From Xylocopa sonorina (lineage: Eukaryota; Arthropoda; Insecta; Hymenoptera; Apidae), in the NCBI RefSeq assembly GCF_050948175.1, contig NW_027490123.1, positions 1,488,001-1,552,000 on the forward strand: DNA of 64,000 bases. Reading direction: 5' to 3'. This document shows positions 30,209-42,400 of the stretch, one piece after another. Under the pieces are notes generated by a model. It was not told where the DNA came from and searched no databases. It worked only from the letters and a program-made list of their open reading frames with translations. The translations under genes and the position numbers were made by a program. Within the stretch, counting starts at the first letter, position 1; each line of letters starts with the position of its first letter.

Positions 30209-33200
30209 ATGAAGCTGGATTACGAAAGAAAAACTAAAACAATCATGACAGACACAAGTAAAAGTAAAAAATTTACGGTGCAGGGGGCGTCGGATCCCCC
30301 AGTACCGGTCCGAATGAGGGTGGTCAAGCGGGCCTCTTCGGATCGTCATCCGGTTACCGTGCGACCCCTGAAATGGCTCACCGGGTTTCGGGGTCAAGTA
30401 GTGCAACCGGGAAAGAAGGATGGGAAGAAGAAGGGGAGGAAAGGAATAGGGCACCGAGGGAATGGGACGATAGTGAGGAGGACAGGATGGTCAAAGAGAG
30501 AAGAGGGAAGGAATTAGCGAAGATACCAACACCATTAAAGAGTGGAAAAGGATATTACATACCAAGGGAGAGAGTGGAAAGGGATGAGGAAATAAATAGG
30601 AGAAGCACAGGAGGAGATGAGGGAACTAAGGGACAAGATACGAAGGAAATCAAAGCGATAGCCCAGGAGTTAATGAGAACTACCCTGGATATCAAGGGAT
30701 CATACAGTGCCAGCAGAAATTTGAATAAAGAAATAAGAAATGAGGCTGATAAGAAGCTGTCAAAAATAGGTAGGGAGTTGTATGAAGTTACCAGAGGGAC
30801 CGGGGCAACTGAGACAATAGAGTCATGGGTGGGGAAACTCACGCTAACCTGCAATATGATTGCAAGCAGCAGGAGATTCAGTGAGGAAATTAATAAGGAG
30901 ATAAGTAGATATATTAAAATAGGCAGTAACGTGATAGCGGCGTACCTGAGGAAGACGATAACAAAGGGTAAAGAGGATGGAACAGAAGGTAGGAGGAGAG
31001 TGGAGGAAGGGTCCACAAGTGAAGAGGAGGAGGACGAAGACATAAGAGAAAAGAGAACGAGAGGAAAGAGTGATCTAGCGAGAAAGGGAAGTATAGGAGA
31101 AGGAAATAGGAATAAGAAAGAAGGACAGAGTATAGGAAGGGTGAGAGGATATGGTAAGGAGATAAAGGATGCAGAGCTGGAGGCAAGCTCGATAGAAGAG
31201 AGATGGAGGGAAACGACAGGGGAGACAAATGAAAAAATAGGTGATGTGATGAGTGGGAAGGAAGGGGTAAATAATAAAAGAAAAAGGGTAGATAGGAGGG
31301 AGAGTGAGGTAACGTCGATATCGTTATCGGAGAGAACCCCACCAAGTAAAAGACTCGTTGTCGACGAGAGCGGGGGAGTAGATAGGGAGGAAATTAACGG
31401 GAAATCACAGTTCGATGGGAATAACATACCAGTAATAAAAGTTAAGGTGGATACGAATGTTAGCGGGAATAATAGGCAAGCGCGGATAAATTTTAGGAAT
31501 AAGTTAAGAGATATTAAGAGTAAAATTAGGTTTGAAGCGGAGGACATTATAGGGGTAAGAAAGAGCTTTAACACAGAAGATATATTAATTAGAGTTCGAG
31601 GGGGTGCAGGAGCGAACAGTCTGGTAAGGAAATTGAAAGAGATGGGGGAGGAAGCGAACATCCTTACAGGAAGAAAAAAGAGGATATACATTCAGGATCT
31701 ATATCCAGGATCTATATATGTTATGTCTATACATAACGGCTGAGGATGAGGAGATCAAGAGAGCGGTAGGGAAGTGTTTTAATATTGATACGAGGGAAGT
31801 GAAGGTGATCTTCAGAAGAGAAGGTGGGAGAGGGACCCAAACGGCGTGCGTGGAGGTGACAGGGTTACAAGTGGATAGATTTTTAAAGGAAAATGAGAGG
31901 ATAAGAATAAGGTGGAATATATATAGAATTAGGGAATTTGTGATAAATAACAGGTGCTTTAGGTGTAATACGATGGGGCATATGGCGGTTAGCTGTCCCA
32001 GCGTGCGGGAAAAGTTGTGCTACAAATGTGGCGGTGCAGACCACCTGGCAGCCCAGTGTTTTAGTAAGGTAGACAGGGAGGGAAGACGAGTAGGAGTGAG
32101 GGGTGAGAACAGGGTAAATAAGGAGCTTAACAGGGTAGGAAGAGGAACAGAAAGGGAGAGGAACGAGGAAATAGTAAAAGCAGGCATCTCTAAACAGGTA
32201 AGAAGCATAAAAGAGTCGAGAAATGAGGGATTCGAAGTAGTAGGGACGGTAAAAGATGGAAAGAGATATAGAACAATAGGAGTTCAAGTAAATATAGGAG
32301 ACGACAACAATGAACAGAAAGAAGAGGGACAAGGAGTTAAGGAGACGCGAGATATGACCACATGGAGTGAGGTGGTAAAGAGAAAAGTCAAAAGTGGTAA
32401 AGATATTAAGGGAATGGAGAGGCAGAGGAAACGTGATGAGGGAAGTAAGGGAATACAGGACACAAGAGGAACGAGGCCAAGAGGAAAGGCTATATGTATG
32501 GAGATACCAGGGAAAAACCCACGGACATAATAGCCGCAATGAAAAGCAAGATTTCCTGCCCCACGGAGAGAACTGGGGTTAAAAGGATCAGAGGTACGAG
32601 GTTTGGTGGAGTACTTGTTGAGGTGGAAAGGGACTCAGACGTGAAGGAATGGAAAGAAAGGATTATAGGATCCATGGATGGGGAGGACAGCAAGACCATA
32701 GTGGTCCTAGGGAATAGGGTGACGGCCAAAATAAGAGGTTCAGATCCCTTAATTGAGAAGAATGACAGTGGAAGCAATAAGGAAGAGCGTGGAATGTGAA
32801 GATGAGGAGGAGGAACAGATAGTCGTGCAAAGAATCATAATTGAGCCATGGCAGGAAAAAGTAGCGTTCGTCAGGCTTCCAGATAGGATAGCGACGATAC
32901 TGCAAGAAGGAGAAGGCATAAGGATAGGTTGGACGAAGAATAGGGTTAGGATATTGCCCAATTCAATATACAGATGTGGGAGATGTGGGATGTGGGGTCA
33001 CATCAATACACAATGCAGGAAGGAAATTCACATTAACAAAAGGAATGATGAAAAGAAAATCATAGAGGACAAAGAAGAAAAGAAGGGAACCACGAAAGAG
33101 AAAAGAACAGGGGAAATGAATGACTCAAACAATGATATAGACATTGATAGGGAATCCGTAGGAGCGCTAAGGAACCTGCGGGAGATAAGGAGTATCATGG

Positions 33201-33244
33201 AAGAAATCATGGGAAGTGACAATTATGGAGACAGAGAGATATAA
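30209..33244 (+). pseudogene. Element D ORF1 with two gag/zinc-knuckle modules
   Basis: Module 1: a charged, E/K/R-rich N-terminal region (30373-31400), then a gag fold ending with knuckles CFRCNTMGHMAVSC and CYKCGGADHLAAQC (about 31950-32053). Module 2: DIIAAMKSKISCPTERTGVK, FGGVLVEVERDSDVKEW and RIGWTKNRVRILP, with knuckle CGRCGMWGHINTQC (about 32973-33014). The first start is ambiguous (30254 or 30373 in different frames). A 13-bp tandem duplication around 31693-31718 (CAGGATCTATATC repeated) shifts the frame between halves of module 1. Another shift lies near 32500-32520 and a third near 32750-32800. The end overlaps ORF2 by 20 bp. Two successive gag-type modules in one ORF1 region are unusual. 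A chimera of two elements is the alternative. Confidence 0.75.
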
Positions 33245-36200
33245 AGTCATCCTGACGAATGTAAATAACAGCAGGGCAGCACAGGACATATTAATGGCCC
33301 ATGCGGTACACAAGAAGATAGGGATTGTGTGCATAACAGAACCAGCAACTGAAGGAGCGGGGATATGATTTAGGAGCGTAGAAAATAAAGCGGCAGTGTT
33401 AGTTAATAAGGAAGTTGGGTTAAAGGTTAAGGTGCTAGAGCAAGAAAAGGGAATAATAGTGGTACAGGTGGAAGATATGGTTTATTTGGTAGGGTATTGC
33501 TCGCCAAACTGCAGCAGAAAGGAGTTTATGGGGTACTGGCATAGGGCAAGGCGTAAGGTAAGGAGCCTAATATCTAGAGGTAGGAGGAACATAATTATTT
33601 TGGGTGACTTTAACGCAACGGACTACGCGTGGTCAAGTAAATCAGATGTAAGAGGCAGGATAATTACAGAGATAATGAGTGAATGTAGCTTAGTATGTAT
33701 GAACGAATGGGACAAGCCGACATGTAGGAGGTGGAACGGGTCATCAGTGATTGATATCACACTGTGTTCAGAAGGGATAAAGAACAAAATCGAGAATTGG
33801 AGGGTTTTGGAAGAAGAGACACTGAGTGACCACGTGTACATCGAGTTTAGTGTTATCGGTGAAAGGGAGGTGAACAGAAATAGATATGATAGTAATATAG
33901 GCGCTAGTAGCGTTAGAGAAACATTGTAGGAGATGGATGGAAAGACAGAACCCTTAAAGTCCATAAATTGGAGAGGTTGATGAGTGACTGGAGCATGCTG
34001 GTGCAGGACACGGGATCAATGGATGACCAGGACGTAAATGTGATTATTGGAAAGATTATGGAGAAATTTAGGGATATTTGCAATAGGACTATGAAGAAGA
34101 GCAAGTAGGAAGGAGGGAAACGTAAGTGTGCATACTGGTGGGATAATAGAGCTAGTATGGCCAGAAAGGAGTGTGTAAGGGAAAGACGGATGTGGATAAG
34201 AGCCAATAAGAAGGGAAGGACTGAAAAGGAATTAATGGGGATTTGGGATAGGTATAGGACCGCTAAGGAAAAGTTTAAGAACATTATTATTAAGGGGAAT
34301 AAGGCGGAGTGTTGGAGAAGGCTGGTAAAAGAAGTTGAAGATAACACATGGGGGATGGCATACCAAATAGTAATGGGCAAATTTAAGAGAAGGTACTTAC
34401 CTACGATGAGTATGGACGATACGATGAAAATAGTGATGGAACTGTTCCCTGTGGACTGTGAGGCATACGCTGTAGAATCTGGAAATAAAACAGAGATGCT
34501 AAGAAAAATGAAGGAAAGTTATAGGGAGGATATGAGGATTAGGATAGAGGAAGTGAAGGATGCTGTGAAGAGAATTAACATTAGGAAAGCCCCGGGGCTA
34601 GACGGGATACCGGGAAGGATTATTAAGTGGATCGGAACTAGGAAAACCGAAGAACTCAAGGAGGTAATACAAGTGTGTATGGATAGATTAGAGGTCCCGG
34701 ACCGTTGGAAGATGGCGAAGATAGTATTAATACCGAAGATAGGTACGGATTGGAAGGTGGTAAAGTACAGGGCAATCTCTCTTACAGATATTATGGGCAA
34801 AATATGGGAAAAAGTAATAGCAAGGAGAGTTAATGAGTATATAGAGACGGAGGATAAAATGGAAGAGGAGCCATATGGTTTTAGAGAGGGTAGGTCAACA
34901 ATTGATGCTATTCATAAGGTACAGACTGTGGTTAGGAAAGCCATAGGGGAAAAAAAGAAAATAGTAGGCGTTTTTATGGACGTTAAAAACGCCTTCAATA
35001 CGGTGAAATGGTCGGCCGTATTGGAAGCCCTAGAAAGGAAGGTGGTCCCACAATATCTTGTGGAGATTATTAGAAGTTACCTTAAAAACAGAGTAGGTAT
35101 AATAGTCGGTAGGGATGGAATAAGAGAAATTGGACTGACTAGAGGGGTACCCCAAGGTTCGGTATTAGGACCACTATTGTGGAACGTTGTATTCGACGAA
35201 GTGATCAAGAAGATGAAGATGTACCAGGGCAAAGTGAATACGATCTGCTATGCGGATGATACAGTGTTTTTAGTGAGTGGCTGCAATATGGAGGAGGTGG
35301 TAAAGGATGTAGAAGAGGTCGTGAGGGTGTTTATCTGTGATATAAAGAGGATGGGGCTGGAAGTGGCGGAAGAGAAAACGGAATTAATAATATTTAGAAG
35401 TAGAACTATCAAGTTTAAAGAAGTTACTTTTAGAGTTGGTAATTGTGAGGTAAAGAACAAAAGTAGTGTGCAATACTTGGGGGTTACGATTGATGATAGG
35501 GTCAGTATGGATGTGCATATGAAGAAAGCTGCAGAAAAAGCTATTACCACGATGAACTCCATAGGACGAATTATGCCCAACGTGAACGGCCCGAAACAAA
35601 AGAAGAGGATGGTGCTGGGGACCGTGGCACAGTCCATTGTTCTATATGCTGCACCATGCTGGAATAAGGCAGGAAGGCTAAACATGAGTAAAAGGGTGTT
35701 GGAGAGGGTAAGGCGGATATGTGGGATTAGGGTAGCTGCAGCATACAGAACAGTGCCTACCGAAGGGATTGGAGTGCTGGTGGGTATACCATCATTAGAT
35801 TTAGTGGCAGAATGCAAGACTAGAGTTTTTGAAGAAGTAAAGAAGAGCCTGGGATATGTTGAAAAAGGAAACAAAGTGGTGGAGAAAGTGGTTAAAGGGA
35901 TTAAAAAAAGAAAGCATAAGAAAATGATGGAAGAATGGAGGGAGAGATGGAAGATAACAGAAGGAAACTCTAATGGTTTGGGTTAGGAGGACGATTATCC
36001 CGGACGTAGTAAGATGGACTGAAAGACTACATGGACAGATGGACTACTACCTCACGCAGGTGTTTACGGGCCATAGTGCATTTAATGAGTACTTGTTTAA
36101 GTTCAGGAAGAGGAGAAATCCGTAGTATAGATACCGTACCTGTGTGAAAGATGACGTAGAACACTGTGTGTTTGAATGTGTTGGATTTGATTGCCTTAGG

Positions 36201-36356
36201 GGTGAAGGATGGAGAGGTAAGGATGGGTTAAATATCAGGCCAGAGACGCTCTCAGATGATATGCTCAGTAGTGAGGAAAGGTGGAGCGCCATCACGGATA
36301 TTATAACTAAGATTATAAAAAGGAAAGAAGAGGATGATAGAGTTATGGGTTTTTAG
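33225..36356 (+). pseudogene. Element D ORF2: endonuclease plus nearly intact reverse transcriptase
   Basis: The start ATG at 33225 overlaps the ORF1 stop (33242-33244). The endonuclease has IILGDFNATDYAWSS, SSVIDITLCS and LSDHVYIEF. The RT frame 34157-35986 is open for 609 codons: RKAPGLDGIPGRI, YGFREGRSTIDAI, FMDVKNAFNTVKW, GVPQGSVLGPLLWN, CYADDTVFLV and SVQYLGVTIDDRV. Both motif A and motif C aspartates are present. Breaks: TGA at 33366-33368, TAG at 33927-33929, a frame change near 33960-33980, TAG at 34106-34108, a shift after 35980, and TAG at 36123-36125 before the C-terminal CVKDDVEHCVFEC finger. It is recently dead compared with A1, A2 and B1. Confidence 0.87.
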
Positions 36357-36867
36357 CCTTTTTTTTTAACGTGGGGAAATCCTCATGGATCCCCCGGAGC
36401 TGGGGAACTCCGGGGGTATGCCGGACTCTTGCCGGCTAAAACCTCACGGTGACCTTCCTCGGCGCTGTTGGGAGGGGACCGGGAACTCTGGACGAAGACG
36501 TCCGGTCCCCTCCCCCGCCGGGGTCCTCCATGATAACTGGGAGGACCCCCTTCCCGGAAGGGAGTGTGGTCGACGAGACACTCACCCGTCCCAAGAACGA
36601 GCGATGGCTGGGTCACGCAGCCACCGCTCCCGCCCCGGGGAACGCGTGCAATGATCGGTACGATCCCCCAATCGTACCGACCGCGCCCCCCGGACGACGC
36701 CCGTGCAAAGACGTGGGGCACGACCAAATGGTCCACCCCGCACGGGCGTCGTCGACGCCTCGGGCCAGGCTTAGCCCGGAGTGACTGGGTGCCCCGGGTA
36801 CGTCAGACCCGATACCACGACCCGACAAATGCCGAGTCGTGGCCCCTGAGGCGATGGGTTTTTAGCC
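36345..36867 (-). mobile_element. 5'-truncated family A insertion with 14-bp target-site duplication
   Basis: A minus-strand fragment of about 495 bp containing only the family A 3' UTR and its poly-A tail (T run from 36359). It is bounded on both sides by the identical 14-mer ATGGGTTTTTAGCC at 36345-36358 and 36854-36867. This is the hallmark of a target-primed insertion that stopped after copying the 3' end. The insertion lies at the very end of the ORF2 of element D, so it is younger than D. Fourteen base pairs is also the duplication length known for R1 elements. Confidence 0.93.
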
Positions 36868-37259
36868 TAGTAATCTCATTAAAATAGAGGGTTATAGTTA
36901 ATATACATATGTGTAAATCAATCAGAATTATATATATATATATTGTATATGTTTAGGTAAACTTAATTGTACAGATAGTTTTATTTATTTACTTATTTAT
37001 TATTATTTATTAGTTATAATTTACTATTATTTATTATTAGTTATTGAAGAATGTATAAGTGGTCAGCGGAATGTGTGTGTATGGGAAGGGTAAAGGAAAT
37101 GTGGAATGATGTGAGGAAGGATGAATGAGTGTGACAGGGTCTAATTGAACCTAACACCCCCTGGAAGGTGACTACCCTGCGTTCCCACAGGGAGCGGCGT
37201 GCCGACCAGTGGGGTATGGCCATAGTCGGTCCCAAGCCCGGTTGAGAAACATAGAGGGG
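36868..37259 (+). other. 3' UTR of element D
   Basis: AT-rich sequence containing an (AT)n run near 36931, followed by a GC-rich end at 37140-37258 with CCCCCTGGAAGGTGACTACC. It continues from the D reading frame across the family A insertion and runs to CCTAACCTAA at 37260-37269. No open frame of note. The GC-rich terminal part may be the folded 3' end that the RT recognises (inference). Confidence 0.55.
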
Positions 37260-37371
37260 CCTAACCTAAGCTAATCTTAAAAATTCCCCCCACCGGCCAC
37301 CCTAGCCGGGTTGCAGGATGCTATGCCGCGAGGTGGATTCCCTGCGCCCGGGCTGAGGAACCCCAACTCAT

Positions 37372-39495
37372 GTGGTAGAGTCGGAAGACGCGTCTTACGA
37401 CTCTGACACGTCCGTTGGATCAGTGCGATCCAACTTTTCCATCCAGCGGCCGTGTTCCCTATCTAAGAAGCGAGGGAGACCCCCAACAACTGGGGAATAT
37501 GTAGGCCTCGGGGAGGCCAAGAGGGCCTACATCGAGGCGAAACGTGAGGCCGAGCTGGTGGACTTAGAGTCAGAGATCCATCATGGCTCTGGTGTACCAC
37601 TTCCACCCAGCAAATCGACCAAGCCGGTGCCGGAAATGGAGGATTTCCTGAAAGAAGCAAAAAATAAGCCCCTAGCAGACCTAGGAGCATGGGCGCTGGA
37701 GGAGGCGGACCGGATTGAGTTGGCCGCCGCCAAATCCCGAAATCTTAAAGGGATTATCCAGCGAGATTTACGGATGGGAGCTAGGAGCCTCAGAGCAGCC
37801 ACCATAGAGCTGGCGCAAAAGGTGGAGCGCCCGGCAGCAACACCGCCGGTTAGCGATATTTATACGCTGAAAGCGCTAGTGGAAGAATTGCAGGCGGAAA
37901 ACAAGCGCCTGCTACTAAGACTAAGTGCATTGGAGAGACGATCTCCATGCCCGTCAACAGCTATTATGGCGGACTTGGAGAACGAGAGCCGCGCGGAGCC
38001 AACACCGGCCCCGACAAGGAAGGATATGAGGAACTCATCCTCAGACAGTGGTGCCCCGGCACAGGAGGCGATAGGACCCGTCACTTTACAGCAGGTGGTG
38101 GATATTATCATCAAAATGATGGGGGATTTCCGTAAGGAGATCCTTCAATCGAAGGAGTAAGTTGTCTTGCCCCCGGATGGCAATATAGCGAAGGCCACCG
38201 AGGGTAAGATATCAAATAAGACAAAGAAGGAGAAGAGTGCACGCAGTGTGGTACCTTCAAATGCCACGAATGCTAAAGCACCTTCCAAAGCCAAACAAGC
38301 CCCATCTGGGGCAGCAAGAAGGCTGCAGATGGCCCGCCAGGCAGTGAAGAGCCAGGCAACAGCCGCACCAGCACCATGCATTTCCGCATCTGGTGCCGCA
38401 CAGGAAGGCACCTGGGCCCAGGTAGTGGGCAGGACGGCGGCTAGGGCAGCCAAAAAGGCCCAAACCGCCCCTGTCCCACCACCTAAGGCCCAGGTCGCCA
38501 AAAAGGATGAGAAGCCGAAGCTTGGGCGGCTGCCACGCACAGCGGCAGTCGCGTTAACCCTTCTGCCTGGGAGCAAAACCACCTACCGGGATGTTATGGT
38601 GGCTGCCAGGCAGAGGGTAAAACTCTCTGAGGTTGGGGTGGACTCTGTCCGCCCCAAGAATTCCAGGACCAGCGGTCTCCTGTTGGAGATTGCCGGTCCT
38701 GATAAGGAAGCCAAGGCGTTAGCCTTGGCCGAAAAATTGAGTGTGACGTTGGCCGGCGACGGTGTAACTGTGGCCAGGCTGAGTAAAAAGGCTGACCTTC
38801 GCGTCCTCGGCTTGGACGACTCGGTCACCTCGTCTGAGGTGGCCGAGGTCATAGCCGGCACGGGAGGGTGTCGGGTAGAAGAGGTGAAGACCGGGTTGAT
38901 CCGGTCTTCACCAAGAGGGCTCGGCACCCTTTGGGTGCAGTGCCCCCTGGCAGCGGCCAAGAAAGTGGTCGCTGCTGGCCGCATCCGGGTGGGGTGGGCA
39001 GATGCCCGCGTAGTGGTGTTGAAACCCCGCACGGAGCAGTGCTACCGCTGCTGGGAGCTGAGTCATGTCCAGCAGCGATGCACTGCGATGGTGGATCGGT
39101 CTCACCTATGTTACAGATGCAGTGAGACCGACCACCAGGCGGGCCTCTGTACCGCTTCCGTCTCTGTTTGCCTCATCTGCAAAGAGGCAGAGCGGCCCGC
39201 GGATCACAAAACGGGGGGTAAAGCTTGCTCCCCGCCTAAGGCCCGCCGAAGCGGCAAGGGGGCACAGCCGTCGCCGGCTGCGCAGAAGGGCATGAAGGAA
39301 AGTGATAAGAGGACCAAGATCCCCAGTGTCCATAAAGTCCATAACGTGGGACGTTCCAGCGGGGGTGGTGCGTCCGCATCATCCTCCACCGTGGGATGTT
39401 CCAGACTTGTGGACACTGGGGACGAGGTCGAGCGGGCGGCAAATCCCGCTCAAATGTATGATGTTGGCCGGGGGGACGCCATGGACACGGCCTAA
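37372..39495 (+). pseudogene. Family A ORF1 (gag) with three Cys/His motifs, one in-frame stop
   Basis: The N-terminal part (37372-38157) is charged with a coiled-coil-like stretch, LKALVEELQAENKRLLLRL. After TAA at 38158-38160 the same frame continues to 39495. It has an A/K/P-rich linker (APVPPPKAQ), the gag block TYRDVMVAARQRVKLSEVGV and LGLDDSVTSSEVAEVIAG. It then has zinc knuckles CYRCWELSHVQQRC and CYRCSETDHQAGLC, and a third Cys-rich segment, CLICKEAERPADHKTGGKAC. Gag of this type packages element RNA and carries it to the target. Apart from the single stop the frame is open for more than 700 codons. The stop is most simply a point mutation. Read-through is possible but unsupported. 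Confidence 0.87.
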
Positions 39496-42400
39496 CGTTC
39501 ACGCCTCCTCACGGTCACATCATCCAGACCAATCTCAACCTTGTCATTGCAGCACAGGGCCTAATGGTTCAGGCTCTCTGCGGTGGCATGGTTGAGTTGG
39601 TCGTCGCTGCGGAGCCGTGCCGAGTTCTCCAGCGCCCGTCCTGGGCTGGGGACCTGGAGGACTCCGTGGTGGTCGCCCAGTCGGTCCCGTCACGGATCCA
39701 GCCGATAGCGCTCGTTGCGCGCGGCCACGGGTTCGTGGCGGTCGACTGGGCCGATTGTCTGATAGTGGGCGTGTACGCGCCACCGAGATGGCCCCTCAGT
39801 CGTTTCGACATCTTACTGGACGAGCTGCAGAATATTGTTTCTTCGCACGCAGATCGTCCAGTGTTCGCCCTCGGGGACTTTAATGCTCACGCATCCGCGT
39901 GGCAATCCCCGAGGACGGACCAGAGGGGTCACTCGGTATTGGACTGGGCGGCTGGCCTGGGTCTCTGGTTATTAAATCAGGACTCAGCCAGCACGTGCGT
40001 ACGGTACCAGGACGAAAGCATCGTCGATCTATCTTTCGTCAACGCCCTGGCCGCGCGCCGTGTATCGGTGTGGGCGGTCGACGACGTGCAGACTCTCTCT
40101 GATCATGCGTACATACGCATATAGGTCTCCACGCCTCCCCCGACCCGCCCATCAGCACACCACCAGGAGAGGTGGGCCCCTAGGGGCTTGGATGAGGACG
40201 CCCTGATGGCGGCCGTTCTCGCAGTGGCCTGGCCGGGCGTTCCGGCTGAGCCAGTGGATGTGAACGCGGAGGCGGATTGGTTCGCGGACATCATGTCATC
40301 TGTTTGCGACGTGGGGATGCAACGTGTCCGCTCCAATCCGCCCCGCCGCCCGGTGTACTGGTGGAATGACACTATACAGCGCCTTCACACTGATTGCGGG
40401 GTCGCTCGCCGCCAGTACACCCGGGCGAGGCGTCGACACACAACCGACGCGACGAGAACGGCACAGCTGTATAATCATATCGTACGCTTACGAAACAGCT
40501 GCAGCTGGTCATCAGGAGTACCAAGGCTCAGGCCTGGGACGGACTTCTCTCGAAGCTCCGTGAAGATCCGTGGGGGCGCCCTAATAAAATTGTCATGGAC
40601 AAGTTACGTCCATGGGCGTCTCTACTCGCGGAGACGATGGACCCTCCGCTCCTGGAGCTGGTGGTCGGCACCCTGTTCCCTTCTGGGGAGGTGTTGGCCC
40701 TCGTTTACACCATCGACCGTGCCTTATGGTCACAGGAGCTGGAGGTGTCCGGGGAGGAGCTGGCCTATGCCGTCAGACGCATGAGCGAGCGTAACATCGC
40801 CCCCGGCCCTGATGGCATACCTGGCGGTGCCTGGGTCATGGCACTCAGCGTCCTCGATCCCCGTCTGTACAGGCTGTTTAACGCCTGCCTCCAGACGGGG
40901 ACGATTCCACTTCGGTGGAAGTGTGAACGGATGGTTCTCCTCAAGAAGGACAACAGGGTCGCGCAGTCGCCCTCCGCCTACAAGCCCATCGTGTTGCTGG
41001 ACGAGGTCGGTAAGCTCTTTGAGCGCATCGTACAGCGTCGCCTTGTCCAGCACCTGTCTCGTGTAGGACCCAACTTGGCCGAGTGCCAGTTCGGCTTCCG
41101 GGAGGGACGGTCGACCATCGACGCGATTTCGCGCGTCAAGTCCCTCTCGGACTCGGCTACGTCCCGGGGGGGAGTTGCTTTGGCAGTATCCTTAGATATT
41201 CAGAATGCCTTTAACTCCCTTTCGTGGGTGACCATCCGCGGGGCCCTGGATAGTCACGAGGTGCCCCTTCACCTGCGGATGGTGGTCGGTGATTACCTCC
41301 GGGACAGGGCCATCATTTACGGTGGTCGCAATGGGTTTGTCAGGCGTGACATCAGCCGTGGAGTACCCCAGGGGTCCGTCTTGGGCCCTTTATTGTGGAA
41401 CCTGAGGTACGGACACGGCTCTGCGGGTCTCCCTGTTGGCAGGCGTACACTTAACGTGTTACTCCGACGATACTATGGTGTTAGCCACCGGCAGGGACTT
41501 GGGGAGGACCATCTGTCGAGCGGAGGTCGCTGTTGCGTCCATCGCCTCGCGGATTCGGGGCATGGGGTTGGAGTTGTCCCCTCAGAAGACGGAAATAGTC
41601 TGTTTCCATCCTCGTAGGAGGGGCACTTCAGCTCCATGTCTGGTGAGGATCGGGTCGTCCGACGTCCGGGTGGTCCAGGATATTAAATATCTTGGTGTCT
41701 ACCTGGTCGGCTCCTGCAGTTTCGTCCCGCACTTCGCTCGTCTGACCGTCAGATTGGGCCAACTCACGACTCATTTGAGTAGCATGATGCCCAACCTTGG
41801 CGGTCCAGACGAGCGGGTGCGCTGCCTCTACTGTGGTGTAATGAGGAGTGTGGCACTGTACGGTACCCCCATTTAAGCCGACGCATTGTCGGCAGCCATT
41901 CGCGTCATAAGTGGCTACCGTACAGTGTCCTATGAGGCGGCCACCACCCTGGCGGGTTTGCCACCTTTAGAGTTCCTGGCGCTCGAAGACGCCTACCTTT
42001 ATGGGCGTCTTCATCCTGAGCGTCAGGACTCCACCCCGCCAGGGGAGACATTAAGTCGGGACGAGCTTAGGCTCCAGGCCCGGCGGTCCACCATGTCAAA
42101 GTGGCGAGACGATCTGTCTCGTCACGGAACCCATTGGACCGTCGAGGCGATCCTGCCCATCTTAGATAGATGGGTAGGTCGTAGCAACGAGCGGCTGACG
42201 TTCCGCCACCACCGTGGCGCCGCGGAGGACTCGGCGCGGCACACTCTTCAGGAGTGTCCAGCCTGGGGGTGCCGCGTTGGGTGTTAGCGGCGGAGGTGGG
42301 TCCGGACCTCTCGTTGGCGAGCATTCTATCGGGGATGCTTGGTCGCGGGAGCGTCTGGCAGGCCATGATCTCCTTTTGCGAGGAGGTCATCGTCGCGAAG

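Larger units (their letters stand above)
28289..37259 (+). mobile_element. Long purine-rich R1-clade-like retrotransposon D
   Basis: A plus-strand element that would span nearly 9 kb if its leader begins after the TTAGG array. It has a leader with CCAAT repeats, ORF1 with two gag modules (30.2-33.24 kb), ORF2 with endonuclease and RT (33.22-36.36 kb), and a 3' UTR ending near 37.26 kb at CCTAACCTAA. A family A fragment is inserted at 36359-36853. Coding parts resemble element C in motif set and purine bias but keep a complete gag and RT. The left limit is uncertain, because 28.3-30.2 kb contains low-complexity DNA that may be host sequence. Confidence 0.75.

Noticed and set aside
30555..31691. 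A 378-codon open frame on the minus strand
   Set aside because: It is the antisense of the purine-rich ORF1 of element D. The translation is S/L/F/P-rich without domains, as expected from the complement of a sequence with few T and therefore few antisense stops.
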